A stretch of 64,000 nucleotides of DNA, taken from assembly GCF_013282725.1 (NCBI RefSeq), contig NZ_CP054043.1, forward strand, positions 3,100,001-3,164,000, given 5' to 3'. The notes under the pieces were generated by a model. That model searched no databases. It saw nothing but the letters and a program-made list of their open reading frames with translations, and had not been told where the DNA came from. The DNA is from Yersinia mollaretii ATCC 43969. Lineage in GTDB: Bacteria; Pseudomonadota; Gammaproteobacteria; Enterobacterales; Enterobacteriaceae. Of the stretch, positions 9,766 to 20,538 are shown in pieces. The number at the start of each line of letters is the position of its first letter. The first letter of the stretch is position 1. The position numbers were made by a program, and so were the translations under genes.

Positions 9766-9883
9766 TCGTTATTGACGCCGCAGGGGTGTTAGCTGCGCTC
9801 ACGCCCCCGAATCACTTACTGATGTAAGCTCATCGGGATGAGTGAGCTTGCTGCCTACCTGCAACGCCAATAACTTTGGGTAT
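9766..9883. repeat. Degenerate ERIC-like element inside the fli operon
   Basis: The segment has the central ERIC features (CACTTACTGATGTAAGCTC, then GAGTGAGCTTGCTGCC) and the ERIC end CCTGCAACGCC...TTTGGGTATGA, but diverges elsewhere. It fills almost the whole fliI-fliJ gap, within one transcription unit, so it would be transcribed and fold into a long hairpin. Confidence 0.65.
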
Positions 9884-9917
9884 GAGGCCGGATGACAGCG
9901 GTCTATGCTCAGGTTAA

Positions 9918-11282
9918 TTAGCCCGGGAACAGGCTCTTCAGATGCTGGCAAGCATCTTCGTAACTGCTGCGTTCATACATGCCCTGCTGCAAAAAGATCT
10001 CCATCTGCGGGTAGAGCGCAATAGCTTTATCCAGCAAGGGGTCACTTCCGGCAGCATAAGCACCGACACTGACCAAATCGCGGTTACGCTGATAACTGGC
10101 CAGTAACTGTTTGAACTGACGCACTTTGCTGTAGTGGTTCTCATCAATCAGCGAAGTCATGGCACGGCTGATCGAGGCTTCAATATCGATGGCCGGATAG
10201 TGACCGGATTCAGCCAGACGCCGTGATAACACCACATGCCCATCAAGAATGGCGCGGGCAGAGTCAGCGATCGGATCTTGCTGGTCATCGCCTTCGGTTA
10301 AGACGGTATAAAATGCGGTGATGGAGCCACCGCCCGTGACGCCGTTACCGGCCCGTTCAACCAACGCGGGTAATTTGGCAAAGACGGAGGGCGGATACCC
10401 TTTGGTGGCGGGCGGCTCGCCGATGGCGAGGGCAATTTCACGCTGCGCCATGGCGTAGCGGGTCAAGGAGTCCATAATCAGCAATACGTGCTGGCCGCGA
10501 TCGCGAAAATCTTCGGCAATGCGGGTGGCATAGGCAGCCCCTTGCATACGCAGCAGTGGCGAGACATCGGCAGGGGCGGCAATGACCACCGAACGGGCGC
10601 GGCCTTCTGGGCCTAAAATGTTCTCGATAAAATCTTTAACTTCACGGCCACGTTCACCAATCAAACCCACCACAATCACATCGGCTTGGGTGTAGCGGGC
10701 CATCATGCCCAGCAGCACACTTTTACCCACGCCAGAACCGGCGAACAGGCCCATACGCTGCCCACGACCCACCGTCAGCAGCGCATTGATGGTACGCACG
10801 CCGACATCCAAAACCTGCTCAATGGCGGTACGCTGCAAGGGGTTGATAGGGGGGGTGATCAGGGGCGCACGATAGCCGGTTTCAGGGGCAGGTAAACCAT
10901 CAAGGGGTTTGGCACTGCCATCCAGCACGCGGCCCAGTAACTCAGGGCCGAGGGGCAGTTGTTTGCTGGCTGAAGCTCCACCAGTGGTGATGCGCGCATA
11001 GACTCTTGCGCCCGGCACGATACCTTCAACTTCTTCCAGTGGCATTAAAAACAGCCGTTGGCCGTTAAAACCGACCACTTCGCTCTCCACTTCCTGCACT
11101 TCGCCGTTATCGTAGCGCTCAATGAGGCAAGTTGCGCCCAAGGGGAGTTGCAGCCCGGTGGCTTCCAGTACCAGCCCCGTCGCGCGGGTTAATCGCCCGT
11201 AGCGACGAATGGTGGTTGATTGGCTGATCCGCTCTTCGAATTTATCCAAAGAGGTGAGCCAGCGACCTAGGCGGGCGGTCAT
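9918..11282 (-). CDS. fliI: Flagellum-specific ATPase FliI
   Basis: FliI is the hexameric export ATPase, homologous to F-type beta subunits, that unloads chaperones and unfolds substrates at the export gate. The 454-residue product carries the P-loop AGSGVGKS at 181-188, the family segment [13 protein letters not shown], a Walker B-type stretch ([17 protein letters not shown]) and a C-terminal helical domain ending HLKSLFPG. Its ATG overlaps the fliH stop (TAATG). Confidence 0.97.
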   Translation of the reverse strand: MTARLGRWLTSLDKFEERISQSTTIRRYGRLTRATGLVLEATGLQLPLGATCLIERYDNGEVQEVESEVVGFNGQRLFLMPLEEVEGIVPGARVYARITTGGASASKQLPLGPELLGRVLDGSAKPLDGLPAPETGYRAPLITPPINPLQRTAIEQVLDVGVRTINALLTVGRGQRMGLFAGSGVGKSVLLGMMARYTQADVIVVGLIGERGREVKDFIENILGPEGRARSVVIAAPADVSPLLRMQGAAYATRIAEDFRDRGQHVLLIMDSLTRYAMAQREIALAIGEPPATKGYPPSVFAKLPALVERAGNGVTGGGSITAFYTVLTEGDDQQDPIADSARAILDGHVVLSRRLAESGHYPAIDIEASISRAMTSLIDENHYSKVRQFKQLLASYQRNRDLVSVGAYAAGSDPLLDKAIALYPQMEIFLQQGMYERSSYEDACQHLKSLFPG

Positions 11283-12004
11283 TATAACTCTCCCGGAGCA
11301 GCCAGACGGCAGAGTTCATGCCAGCGGGTGGCCAGACTGGCATCCAGATCGCCCTCTTCGGCGCTCACCTTGCAGCCGCCCGAATGAATTTGGCTATCCC
11401 CCAGCAAACGCCAGCCATTGAGGCTCAGTGTAGAACCTAAGCGCTGCTCGACGAGGGCTAAATCCTCGGGATTGACCCGCAATTGGGGCTTGCCAGCAAA
11501 CATCGGCTCTTGCTGAATCAGTTGCTGAATCTGGGCCAGTAACGCCGTACCATCACAAATAGCGGGCTGCCCCAGAATTTGTTTCGCGGCCGCCAGCGCC
11601 ATCTGCATTAATCGTGAGGCGATCACGCTGTCGAGTGCATCAAGGGTACTTTGGAAGTCATTCACCAACATCTGCCAGTGCGCGGTCATCGGGGCCAGCT
11701 CTTTCTGAGCATCAGCCAATGCTTGTTGATGACCCTCTTCCAGCCCGGTTTGATAACCTTTATCCAGCCCCTCTTGCAACCCTTTGGCGAACCCTTGCTG
11801 ACGACCTTGCTTCTCCGCTTCGAGTTGCAGATTCATCAGTGTCTGTTGCTCATCAATTTCGGTTGGCTCGGTATCAGTGCCCGGCTCATCGGTAAACAGC
11901 ATACTGATATCCGGTGCCTGAACCACCGGAGGCGTCTCTGATTGACTGGCAAAGTCGTTGAGTGACCAAGGTTGCCAGGGCAGGGCATTAATCCGATCAG
12001 ACAT
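11282..12004 (-). CDS. fliH: Flagellar export regulator FliH
   Basis: FliH binds and restrains the FliI ATPase and tethers it to the C-ring through FliN. The product is 240 residues, starting with the conserved aromatic motif [18 protein letters not shown] GxxxG-rich helix follows ([20 protein letters not shown], about 82-101), then a C-terminal domain. The ATG at 12004 is preferred: it overlaps the fliG stop by 8 bases, has GAGGAT upstream and gives the usual length. Confidence 0.95.
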   Translation of the reverse strand: MSDRINALPWQPWSLNDFASQSETPPVVQAPDISMLFTDEPGTDTEPTEIDEQQTLMNLQLEAEKQGRQQGFAKGLQEGLDKGYQTGLEEGHQQALADAQKELAPMTAHWQMLVNDFQSTLDALDSVIASRLMQMALAAAKQILGQPAICDGTALLAQIQQLIQQEPMFAGKPQLRVNPEDLALVEQRLGSTLSLNGWRLLGDSQIHSGGCKVSAEEGDLDASLATRWHELCRLAAPGEL

Positions 12005-12989
12005 AGATATCCTCGCCACCGCCAATCACTATCTCGCCGCTCTCCGCCAAACGGCGGACGATAAGCAAGATGGCTTTCTGTTCGTTTTCGACCAGTGACA
12101 TCCGTACTGGCCCACGGGTGGCAAGATCGTCGCGCAGAATCTCTGCCGCACGCAGTGACATGTTGCTGAGGAAACGCTCGCGCAGTGCCTGATCGGCCCC
12201 TTTCAAAGCAATCAACAGCGATTCGTTGTCGATCTCTTGTAGCAAACGCTGAATGCTGCGGTCGTCGACACTGGCCAAATTCTCGAACAGGAACATCTCG
12301 TCGATAATCTTCTGTGCCAGTTCGCCGTCGTATTCGCGCACTGCATCCATAACCGTCTCTTCCTGCTGAGTTTTCATCAGGTTGATAATCTCGGCTGCGG
12401 TACGGATACCGCCCATTTTGCTGCGTTTGAGATTCTGACCATCAAGCAGGTTGTTCAGCACTTCGGTCAACTCAGCCAACGCCGCTGGCTGGACACCGCC
12501 AAAGGTGGCGATACGTAGCATCACGTCGTTGCGCAGGCGCTCGTCGAACAGCGCCAGAATATCGGCCGCCTGAGCGCGTTTCAGATGAACCAGAATGGTG
12601 GCGATAATCTGCGGATGCTCGTCGCGGATCAGGTCGGCCGCCATCTGCGGCTCCATAAAGTTGAGTGTTTCCATGCCACTGGTGGTTTCGCGCGACTCCA
12701 GAATGTCTTCCAGCAAACTGGAAGCACGCTCTTCGCCCAGTGCTTTTATCAGCACGGTGCGCAGGTAGTCGCTGGCGTTCACACTCAGCGCGGCATATTG
12801 CTCGGCGTCATCTTCAAACTCAGCCAGGACATCGACCAACTGCTGGTGAGAGACCTGACGCATACTCGCCATAGTGGTACTGAGTTGCTGTACTTCGCGC
12901 GAGGAGAGATGCTTAAACACCTCGGCGGCATGGTCTTCACCCAGTGTCATCAGCATGATGGCGCTTTTTTCAGTTCCGGTCAGGCTCAT
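11997..12989 (-). CDS. fliG: Flagellar motor switch protein FliG
   Basis: FliG links the MS-ring (FliF) to the C-ring and carries the charged helix that meets the stator. The 330-residue product is standard length. It includes the conserved [19 protein letters not shown] motif in the middle domain, the [20 protein letters not shown] segment, and a C-terminal domain with the charged torque helix ([16 protein letters not shown]). It overlaps fliF by 4 bases (ATGA). Confidence 0.97.
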   Translation of the reverse strand: MSLTGTEKSAIMLMTLGEDHAAEVFKHLSSREVQQLSTTMASMRQVSHQQLVDVLAEFEDDAEQYAALSVNASDYLRTVLIKALGEERASSLLEDILESRETTSGMETLNFMEPQMAADLIRDEHPQIIATILVHLKRAQAADILALFDERLRNDVMLRIATFGGVQPAALAELTEVLNNLLDGQNLKRSKMGGIRTAAEIINLMKTQQEETVMDAVREYDGELAQKIIDEMFLFENLASVDDRSIQRLLQEIDNESLLIALKGADQALRERFLSNMSLRAAEILRDDLATRGPVRMSLVENEQKAILLIVRRLAESGEIVIGGGEDIYV

Positions 12990-14704
12990 TGGTCATTACT
13001 CATCCATTGACGGATCACCAACGCGACAATACGTGGGTCTTTATCCGCAAGTTCGCGTATACGCTGGGCCTGAACTTCAGCACTCACGCGCTGCTGATTC
13101 TTCTTACGCAGGGCCAGCTCTTCTTTACTTTGCTTCACCGTCTCAGCGGTCTGCGCGGTCTGCACCATGCTATTGACCGAGGCTGCGGCTTTATCAGCAA
13201 TTTGTTTCTTGGTGATCATTGGGCGCACCAGTTTGCGCCACAGAATCCATGCCACCAGCAAGATCAGCAGATAACGACCGGCATTCAGCAGCTGATCAAA
13301 GAACGACTGTTGTTGCCAGAAGGGCAGGGAGCTGCCGCTGCCATCATCGGTGGCATTAAATGGTGTGTTGACCACATTTAAGGTGTCGCCACGGTCAGTC
13401 GAGAAGCCCATCGCCTCGCGCGTCAGTGATTCCACTTGCGCTAACTGATCTTTCGACAAGGCAACAGGTTTGCCCGCTTTATCACTGCCATAATTGACCA
13501 CCACCGCCACCGACAGGCGCTGTACTATGCCCGCTTGTTGCTGGGTATGGCGAATGGTGCGGTCAACTTCAAAGTTAGTGGTTTGGTCGTGACGACTATT
13601 GCTGGAGGTGGCTGTCGAGCGGGCTGCTGTGGTTGCCGCAGGGCGGTTCGCGGCATTGGCGTTATTCGCCGTCGCGCCAGCAGCACCTGCCGCAGGGGCT
13701 GGCTGAGGCACTTCAATCGGCGCGACTGGCGTCGCCGAGGGCTGATTGGAGAGTGCGCCCGGTACACCGCCGACATTGCTGCCGCCCAGTTGCTCGCTAT
13801 TACTGGTTTGCTGGGAGCGAACCGCCCCTTGGTTGGCGGCCTGATTCGGTTTGTACTCTTCGTCGGTCTGCTCGCGGCTGGCAAAATCAACCTGTGCCGT
13901 GACCTGCGCATGGACATTGCCATTACCGACCATCGGCGCAAGGATAGTTTCGATGCGGCGCTGGAAGCGGTTTTCAACTTCATTGGTAAATTTGAGTTGC
14001 GCGGCATTTAAATCGCGACCGGCGCTGTCGGATTGCGTCAGCAAACGACCTGTTTGGTCAACAACCGTCACATTGCCCGGCGGTAAACCCGCCACACTGC
14101 TGGAAACCATATAGACGATAGCGTTGATCTGGCCATCATCGAGTGCGCGGCCCGGTTGCAAAGCCAGTGTCACCGAGGCCGTCGGGGATTTTTGTTCACG
14201 GACGAAGAGCGAGGGTTTTGGCATCGCCAAATGAACCCGTACATTCAACACTGGCCCGAGAGTACCAATGGTGCGAGCAAGTTCACCTTCCAGTGCCCGC
14301 TGGTAGTTAACTTGTTCACTGAATTGGCTGATACCAAATTTTTCTTGATCCAGTAATTCAAAACCGACCGCACCGCCTTTAGGCAGCCCTTGTTGCGCCA
14401 AACGCAGGCGGGTTTCATGCACCTTCTCTGCTGGGATCAACAATGCGCCGCCATTATCAGCGAAGCGGTAAGGAATATTCAGTTGTGTCAGTTGTGTAAC
14501 GATTTCACCACCGTCACGATCACTGAGATTGCTATAAAGGACGCGGTAATCGGGGCTTTTAGCCCATAACATCAGCGCGACAATGATAGCGACAGCCGCT
14601 GCCGCCGCAATCAGCAGTGGGATTTTTGGATTCGCGCGTAGGCGTGCCAGCGTCGTCGTAAAAGCGTTATCACGATTTTCACCGCCAGTTATTGAGGCAT
14701 TCAT
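12986..14704 (-). CDS. fliF: Flagellar MS-ring protein FliF
   Basis: FliF forms the inner-membrane MS-ring on which the flagellum is built. The 572-residue product has an N-terminal membrane helix (about 30-48), tandem ring-building domains ([32 protein letters not shown]), a low-complexity periplasmic loop rich in Ala/Asn/Pro (about 300-370), a second helix (about 455-475) and a C-terminal FliG-binding tail. It is the first gene of the long minus-strand operon and is divergent from fliE. Confidence 0.97.
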   Translation of the reverse strand: MNASITGGENRDNAFTTTLARLRANPKIPLLIAAAAAVAIIVALMLWAKSPDYRVLYSNLSDRDGGEIVTQLTQLNIPYRFADNGGALLIPAEKVHETRLRLAQQGLPKGGAVGFELLDQEKFGISQFSEQVNYQRALEGELARTIGTLGPVLNVRVHLAMPKPSLFVREQKSPTASVTLALQPGRALDDGQINAIVYMVSSSVAGLPPGNVTVVDQTGRLLTQSDSAGRDLNAAQLKFTNEVENRFQRRIETILAPMVGNGNVHAQVTAQVDFASREQTDEEYKPNQAANQGAVRSQQTSNSEQLGGSNVGGVPGALSNQPSATPVAPIEVPQPAPAAGAAGATANNANAANRPAATTAARSTATSSNSRHDQTTNFEVDRTIRHTQQQAGIVQRLSVAVVVNYGSDKAGKPVALSKDQLAQVESLTREAMGFSTDRGDTLNVVNTPFNATDDGSGSSLPFWQQQSFFDQLLNAGRYLLILLVAWILWRKLVRPMITKKQIADKAAASVNSMVQTAQTAETVKQSKEELALRKKNQQRVSAEVQAQRIRELADKDPRIVALVIRQWMSNDQ

Positions 14705-14835
14705 ACACGTCCTTGGCCAAGCTGAACAACGTTTGAGTGAGTATTTTTTATATAATTAGTGTGTCGGAACAAAACAGACTCCCAAGTGCTGTAAGCGATA
14801 AAGCATCAATAGCTGTTCTCCCCTTTTATGGGCAT

Positions 14836-14877
14836 GCCATTATTTGCCGTAAGTTATAATTCGATGGGTCAATAAGC
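14836..14877. promoter_or_regulatory. Probable FlhDC binding site between fliF and fliE
   Basis: GCCATTATTTGCCGTAA (14836-14852) is an inverted FlhDC half-site resembling the E. coli consensus AATGGCAGAAATAGCG. A second half-site in opposite orientation, GATGGGTCAATAAGC (14863-14877), lies after a 10-base spacer, the geometry known for FlhD4C2. fliE and the fliF operon are class II genes in related bacteria. The remainder of 14705-15041 is non-coding. Confidence 0.45.
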
Positions 14878-15041
14878 TGGTATTTTTGGGCCTAATTATC
14901 CGCTTTAGCGCAAAAATGATGTGTTAGGGTGTCATCCTGAAAATAGTGACAGGTGATAGCGGGTGCTTCAGCGCGCTAACGAACTCACGGTGTCATTTAA
15001 CCCACGACGTTATTTGATCGACGACCTATTCGGGGATGAGC

Positions 15042-15353
15042 ATGTCTGTTCAAGGTATTGAAGGCGTTTTACAGCAGTTGCAGGTCACGGCATTGCAGGC
15101 ATCGGGATCGGCGAAAACACTCCCCGCCGAGGCGGGTTTTGCCAACGAGTTAAAAGCGGCTCTCGGTAAGATCAGTGAAACCCAGCAACATGCCCGGACT
15201 CAGGCACAAAATTTTGAGTTGGGTGTCCCCGGTGTTGGCCTAAATGATGTGATGGTGGATATGCAGAAATCATCAGTCTCGTTGCAACTGGGTATTCAGG
15301 TGCGCAATAAGCTGGTCGCCGCTTACCAAGACGTGATGAATATGGGCGTGTGA
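15042..15353 (+). CDS. fliE: Flagellar hook-basal body protein FliE
   Basis: FliE is the adapter between the MS-ring and the rod and an early export substrate. The product is about 103 residues. The N-terminus [13 protein letters not shown] and C-terminal segment [27 protein letters not shown] are characteristic. Two ATGs are possible, 15036 and 15042; GGGG lies six bases before the second and directly against the first, so 15042 is preferred. It is monocistronic, divergent from fliF, and ends 7 bases before the convergent glycosylase gene. Confidence 0.95.
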   Translation: MSVQGIEGVLQQLQVTALQASGSAKTLPAEAGFANELKAALGKISETQQHARTQAQNFELGVPGVGLNDVMVDMQKSSVSLQLGIQVRNKLVAAYQDVMNMGV

Positions 15354-15360
15354 GATTTTA

Positions 15361-15966
15361 TCACTCTGTTTCGTGCGATAGCGCCCATAAATAGAGTGAT
15401 GCGGTGGTTCCGTAGGGGGCGTAGCGGCGGCGGTATCGTTCAAAACGTTCACGCGGCAGTGTTTTATGGCGATATAAATTCATCATGCCACGGCGGATCG
15501 CCAAATCACCCCAACTGAGTACATCGGGGCGGCAGAGTGAGGATATCATTAACATTTCTGCGGTCCAGATGCCCACGCCATTGAGGTTGGATAACTGAGT
15601 AATGACATCACTATCAGGTAATTGCGCAATAGCCGCTAAATCCAGTGAGCCATTCAGTGCCGCCTCTGCTGCGCCTTTAATATATCCGGCCTTTTTCATT
15701 GTCATGCCACATCCCTGAATCGCTTCTGCGGATGCTGCCGCGACAGTGAATGGCGTAATCGTGCCCAGTAGTGCTACCAGACGGGCATTAACAGTGAGTG
15801 CCGCTTTAACCGATATCTGCTGATCGACAATATTTCGGATCAATGCGGCAAATAGATCAGGGGATAATGGGCGGGCTATCATTCCCAAACGGTCGATGGC
15901 CGCGGCCATCTTTTTATCCCGCCGTTTGAGATGATTAATCTCGGTTTCACCGTAACTGTAGAACAC
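15361..15966 (-). CDS. HhH-GPD DNA-3-methyladenine glycosylase
   Basis: A base-excision repair glycosylase of the HhH-GPD (AlkA/MAG-like) superfamily, expected to remove alkylated purines from DNA. The 201-residue product contains the helix-hairpin-helix (LSNLNGVGIWTAEMLM, about 127-142) followed by the GPD-loop with the probable catalytic aspartate (LSWGDLAIRRGMMNLY, about 150-165). It lacks the N-terminal domain of E. coli AlkA, so it is the short form. Convergent with fliE and unrelated in function; it starts the non-flagellar insert. Confidence 0.88.
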   Translation of the reverse strand: MFYSYGETEINHLKRRDKKMAAAIDRLGMIARPLSPDLFAALIRNIVDQQISVKAALTVNARLVALLGTITPFTVAAASAEAIQGCGMTMKKAGYIKGAAEAALNGSLDLAAIAQLPDSDVITQLSNLNGVGIWTAEMLMISSLCRPDVLSWGDLAIRRGMMNLYRHKTLPRERFERYRRRYAPYGTTASLYLWALSHETE

Positions 15967-16082
15967 GTATTCCCTCCGGTCAGCGCCTAAGAAAAGGCGA
16001 AACTAAATAAAATCCTAACGAGCAGTAACTGGCTATGTAGCATAGCGACACTTTACGCTAATAACTCTCCCTTTCTTGCTCT

Positions 16083-19052
16083 CTAAGCCGACTCAGCCAG
16101 TAAAATATCTTGGTTACCTACTTTTTGCAGTAATACTGAGATATCAATGGCATCAACTTTATCCGCTTGCAGATGAGCCACGGCATATTCATGCCAAATA
16201 CCGGATTGCAGGAACAGAATAAACAGATCTCGATCCAGATGATTTTCATTCACCATGTTAACCATAATATTCAGCGCTTCAGATAACAGCTTCCCGGGTT
16301 TATAAGGGCGGTCAGCGGCGGTTAGGGCTTCGAATACATCGGCAATGGCCATCATCCGCACAGGAATACTCATCTGTTTATAGGTCAATTGGTAAGGGTA
16401 GCCTTTACCATCCATGCGCTCATGATGCCCACCAGCAATCACTGGGACATTCGCCATGGTGCGTGGGAACGGCAATTTTTTTAGCATCACTATGGTTTGC
16501 ATAATGTGTTCGTTTATTTTGTAACGGTCCTCCTCCGTCAATGTTCCACGACGAATACTGAGGTTATAAATCTCCCCTCGGTTATAGAGGAAGGTTGGCT
16601 CTTGTACTTTGAAATCATAATATTCTGGGCGCTTATTTTTATTATCGCGGTAAATAATATGCTCTTCTTTATCTGCCAGCATTGGCTCTTGCACGGGTAA
16701 TGATGGCGCGCTCTGTCTGGCCTTACGCACCCGTTCTTCATGGGCCACACCGGCGTTATCATCTAATGTTCGAGTCCAATGGTAACCGGCGATCTGTTGG
16801 ATGCGCGCAATAGCCTCATCAGACATAAACTCGCCGCCGATATTACAATGTGCAATAAAGTAAAAATCTTCATCTAACTGACGTAGTTCGTCAGCCAGTG
16901 CTTGCTGATCAACTTCACTGGCTGTGATGGTGGCATGACGACGCAAGAAGGCGATCTCTTTTTCACGTTTTAATACTTCAAATCGCATCCGTATTTCGTG
17001 AATACGATCGTAAATTAACTCCAGTTTTGTCGATTTATCAACGACAAATTCGGGGGTAGTTATCTTGCCACAGTCATGTAACCAGCAGGCGGTGTGCAGT
17101 TCTTCCCACTCGTTCTCTGATAAATTAAAGTGGGCAAAAGGCCCCTCTTTAACATTCACCGCTGCCCGTGCCAGCATTTTGGTTATTTCAGGTACGCGCT
17201 GACAGTGCCCGCCGGTATAGGCACTTTTGGCATCAATGGCACCCGCAATAAGCTCAATAAAGGCATTAAGCAGATTTTTCTGTTCTTGCAATAAGCGCTG
17301 AGTTTCGACGGAAACCGATAAACTGCCCACCAGAGCATTCACCAATTGGATTTTCGAGCGTTCACGTTCGGCATTTAACACATAAGGATTAAATAACAGT
17401 AAAAAGCCTAATAATTGATCATCATGTGTCTTCATCGGCACGGCAATAAAACGCAAAGGTAAATAGGGTTGCAGGAAATCTTGTAGCTGATTAAATATAT
17501 TCTCTTTGTTCAGCGTTCCGACAATGGTCTTCCCTTCAAGCACTTGCTGGAAGGTGCTGAAGTTATCATTTTCTATCTGTAGCGAAGACATCTCTGTCAC
17601 CGGAATATTTTTGCCATTCCAACGGAATGCAGTCGGGGTAAAGGTCCCGGTATCTTTATCAGTGAGAAAAATAATCCCGCCGGTCATGGCCGCAATTTCG
17701 GTTGTTTCACTTAATAGACCCTGCATTTGACGATAGAAATTATTTTCTGTGGTCAGCATATTACCCATCGATATAAATTGTTTCAGCGTTGACTTCATTT
17801 TTGACATGGATTTATGCAGCTCATCCACTTCTTCAATCACAGAGTGCTCTAATTCGCGCTCCTCGAAATACAAGTTACTGATGGAGTCGGCATCTTGCCG
17901 TAATCGAATAAGCGGTTTGGATATTTTTCTTGAGAAATACCAAACAAGTGGCAAACCAAGCATCAATAGGATAAATGCAATAAAGGTTGAATGATTACGG
18001 ATAGAGTTTGCATCAGCCGTCAAATAGCTCGCAGGTGTTGCAATAACCAACTGGTAGTCATTGCCGTTAGTATTAATATCGACAATCGAGCCGAACCAAG
18101 ACTGATTTTTCGCTTCAAACATAATACTGCGGGCAGGGTCACTCTGCTGAGTAGGGTTACTGGCAAGGCTATTTTTTTGAGTATTGAGTAGCGCTTGTAA
18201 TACAGGAACTTGCTTGTCTTCGCTGGTGACGGTCGCCGCCGTCTCTTTGGTTTTTGGTAGGCTAGCAATCACTTCACCGCGAGAGTTTATAATAATGGCC
18301 TGACTACCCGGCGGCAGATTTTGTCTGATTAGGAATTGTGATAATGAAGCCAGAGAAACATCTAATCCAATAATTGCCTGTTTATTTTCAGCCTGACGAC
18401 TGTAGGTAAAGCCCACTTCACCTGTGCCTTTAAAAATATAGATAGGGGAGGTGATCAGTGTGGGGCTGGCGGCCGCTAAAATAAACCAATCTCTCCTGCG
18501 AGGATCATAGTTATCATTATCTCGCGGCATCACCGCAATAACTTGTTGCTGCTTATTCAGATAAATAAAACGTTTTTCCGGCAGACTATCCAGAAAACGA
18601 TTACTTTGAATCATCCATTCGGCGTCTTCAGGCGCATGGAATAGTACACGGTTAGCCTCAGTCAGACGGCGTAACATAAATAAATCGCCGTTGGGGTAAG
18701 CGCTATAGATAGCACTGGCGTAGTCATTTTGTTGCAGAACTTCAATAAACTTACCGACAAAAGCCATTCTTTGCTCAAGTGTCGATAATTCTGTTATTTG
18801 CATACTGGCGAGAAGGTTAACTGACATCATCATGGGCCGGGTTACTGCATCCAGTTCAGCGGCAATGGCCTCTCCGGTTTTTTGATACTGACGGTTGGTG
18901 CTGATTTCAGTCAATTTAGTTAATTGGCTATGGCCAAAAGCAATAATGACAACCCCAATTGAGACGATCAAGAGAGTAAATAGGGCGGCTATCTGGATGT
19001 GTAGAGGATAGCGGTTTTTTAGTCCGAACAGGTTACTTAACATCATAGCCAT
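16083..19052 (-). CDS. Membrane HD-GYP protein, probable c-di-GMP phosphodiesterase
   Basis: A 989-residue sensor-effector. Visible in order: membrane helix (about 17-42), a large periplasmic region of Cache type (about 45-345), second helix (about 350-370), HAMP (about 371-425), GAF-like region (about 440-590), then an HD-GYP domain with HDCGK at 659-663 and HHERMDGKGYP at 876-886. HD-GYP proteins hydrolyse cyclic-di-GMP, so it may promote motility over biofilm. About 212 residues separate the HD and GYP motifs, far more than the roughly 60 of compact members. The start may be 19052 or 19046. It sits alone between two unrelated genes. Confidence 0.85.
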   Translation of the reverse strand: MAMMLSNLFGLKNRYPLHIQIAALFTLLIVSIGVVIIAFGHSQLTKLTEISTNRQYQKTGEAIAAELDAVTRPMMMSVNLLASMQITELSTLEQRMAFVGKFIEVLQQNDYASAIYSAYPNGDLFMLRRLTEANRVLFHAPEDAEWMIQSNRFLDSLPEKRFIYLNKQQQVIAVMPRDNDNYDPRRRDWFILAAASPTLITSPIYIFKGTGEVGFTYSRQAENKQAIIGLDVSLASLSQFLIRQNLPPGSQAIIINSRGEVIASLPKTKETAATVTSEDKQVPVLQALLNTQKNSLASNPTQQSDPARSIMFEAKNQSWFGSIVDINTNGNDYQLVIATPASYLTADANSIRNHSTFIAFILLMLGLPLVWYFSRKISKPLIRLRQDADSISNLYFEERELEHSVIEEVDELHKSMSKMKSTLKQFISMGNMLTTENNFYRQMQGLLSETTEIAAMTGGIIFLTDKDTGTFTPTAFRWNGKNIPVTEMSSLQIENDNFSTFQQVLEGKTIVGTLNKENIFNQLQDFLQPYLPLRFIAVPMKTHDDQLLGFLLLFNPYVLNAERERSKIQLVNALVGSLSVSVETQRLLQEQKNLLNAFIELIAGAIDAKSAYTGGHCQRVPEITKMLARAAVNVKEGPFAHFNLSENEWEELHTACWLHDCGKITTPEFVVDKSTKLELIYDRIHEIRMRFEVLKREKEIAFLRRHATITASEVDQQALADELRQLDEDFYFIAHCNIGGEFMSDEAIARIQQIAGYHWTRTLDDNAGVAHEERVRKARQSAPSLPVQEPMLADKEEHIIYRDNKNKRPEYYDFKVQEPTFLYNRGEIYNLSIRRGTLTEEDRYKINEHIMQTIVMLKKLPFPRTMANVPVIAGGHHERMDGKGYPYQLTYKQMSIPVRMMAIADVFEALTAADRPYKPGKLLSEALNIMVNMVNENHLDRDLFILFLQSGIWHEYAVAHLQADKVDAIDISVLLQKVGNQDILLAESA

Positions 19053-19373
19053 CCCGAAGTTTATTATTCAGTCATTTATAATCATAGAATGTGATGAAAT
19101 TATAAACACCTATCCCTGGTTTTCAGTGGGCTATAAGTAATTGTATGATTAAAAAGACTTTACCTAATATTGGGTCAGGATTGTTGGATGAAAAAACTAA
19201 TCGCAGTCTGAAAAAGAATGATTTAACGCGCGGAATATCTAAAAGCAGTATTTAGCAGCCCTGAATGTTGACTATATAAAAGAGTCTGGCGAGTGAACTC
19301 AATGAGATGCGGCAATATGACTCAATGGCTTAACGAGCACCATAGGAAAAGATAAACGTTTCACCTGAATAGG
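19053..19373. other. Intergenic region, no clear gene
   Basis: This AT-rich gap lies between the divergent start of the HD-GYP gene and the end of the AraC-type gene. It should contain the HD-GYP promoter on the minus strand. A 36-codon frame on the plus strand (19145-19255) lacks a ribosome-binding site. I see no repeat or sigma-28 promoter here. Confidence 0.5.
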
Positions 19374-20264
19374 TTACATAGTGCCTAAATCAGGCGTGTG
19401 CAAACGTAAATAATCATGATAATCATCTGATGATGTTTCATGTTCTGCCGCCTGTAAACGATGATGTCCACGTATGGCTGTTGGCGCAAAACCAAAACGT
19501 TTGCGAAAACGTTCGGCAAAACGTGATGCACTTTCATAACCTACTTGGCTGGCAATTAAAGAGATTGGCCAATCTGTACCTTGTAATAAACGCAGTGCGC
19601 TGGTCATACGTACGTCGATCATCAAATCGCGTAAGAGTATATTTTCCGCTGCGAGTTTTCGCCTTAATACCACTTCACTCATCGCCATATGATCGGCTAC
19701 TTCGGATGCAGACCATATTTTATGTGGGTCAATAGCCAAACAACGGCGTACTTTTTCACTTAAGGTATGACCTTCACTAAGGGTAAATTTAACACCGCGG
19801 TGGGCCAACCAAAGGAGTAATTCCAGCATCCGATGCCGGACGATGGCGGGGGGGATATCCCCGATATCTGAAATGGCTTTAAATGTATTACCGAAGGTAT
19901 TAATGAACTCAGGGGCTAAATTGCGCACAGGCATAACCCCAGGAACAAACCCAAGCCCCGCTGAAGCCGGATGATTAGCAAAGGTCGCTATCAAACGGGG
20001 GTCACAGCGCAGTTGATGACTAAAAAAAAGTCCGTCATCAGATAAGCCATTAATAACATCAACCGTTTGTCCGCTACTTACCGCCACTATTTCACCCGCT
20101 TGAACAACACACTCCTGATTATCCCAGCGAATGATCTTATGCCCACGGTTAACCATAATGAGCAAGGGATTCTCAATATAGACTGAAGTGAGTAGTAGCT
20201 CTGTGTGTTGAATAACATGTGCTGAGCTACCCACACCAGGGCAAAAATTAATCGTACGTTCCAT
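19374..20264 (-). CDS. AraC-family transcriptional regulator
   Basis: A 296-residue DNA-binding regulator. The C-terminal third holds two helix-turn-helix motifs of the AraC/XylS type (IWSASEVADHMAMSEVVLRRK and then PISLIASQVGYESASRFAER followed by RFGFAPTAIR). The N-terminal domain shows no sugar-binding signature I recognise; it resembles the regulators with Rns-like or RhaS-like N-termini only in length. It lies between the HD-GYP gene and fliT. Target genes cannot be read from the sequence; the neighbouring HD-GYP gene is a candidate. Confidence 0.88.
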   Translation of the reverse strand: MERTINFCPGVGSSAHVIQHTELLLTSVYIENPLLIMVNRGHKIIRWDNQECVVQAGEIVAVSSGQTVDVINGLSDDGLFFSHQLRCDPRLIATFANHPASAGLGFVPGVMPVRNLAPEFINTFGNTFKAISDIGDIPPAIVRHRMLELLLWLAHRGVKFTLSEGHTLSEKVRRCLAIDPHKIWSASEVADHMAMSEVVLRRKLAAENILLRDLMIDVRMTSALRLLQGTDWPISLIASQVGYESASRFAERFRKRFGFAPTAIRGHHRLQAAEHETSSDDYHDYLRLHTPDLGTM

Positions 20265-20538
20265 CGATATTCATTTCACAATTTTAGCCTGAGAATATCT
20301 TTACGCTTTGAATGGCAGACTAGCAACTCATTTTAATAGAAAATTTACAGTAACTGACTATTTTAGCGAAAAGTTATAGGGGGTATAATAATAGCCAGTT
20401 CGACATGGGTGATTGTTACTCTCAATATAATCTCATGTTAAAAACAATGACAATAAAAATTGATTGTCATGTTAATAATTGCAGTTGCATAGGATTTTTC
20501 GCCGCAAATCGATATATTAAGATTCTGTGACCGACAGA

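Noticed and set aside
19145..19255. A 36-codon plus-strand frame between the HD-GYP and AraC genes
   Set aside because: No ribosome-binding site and no recognisable feature; in AT-rich DNA a frame of this size arises by chance.
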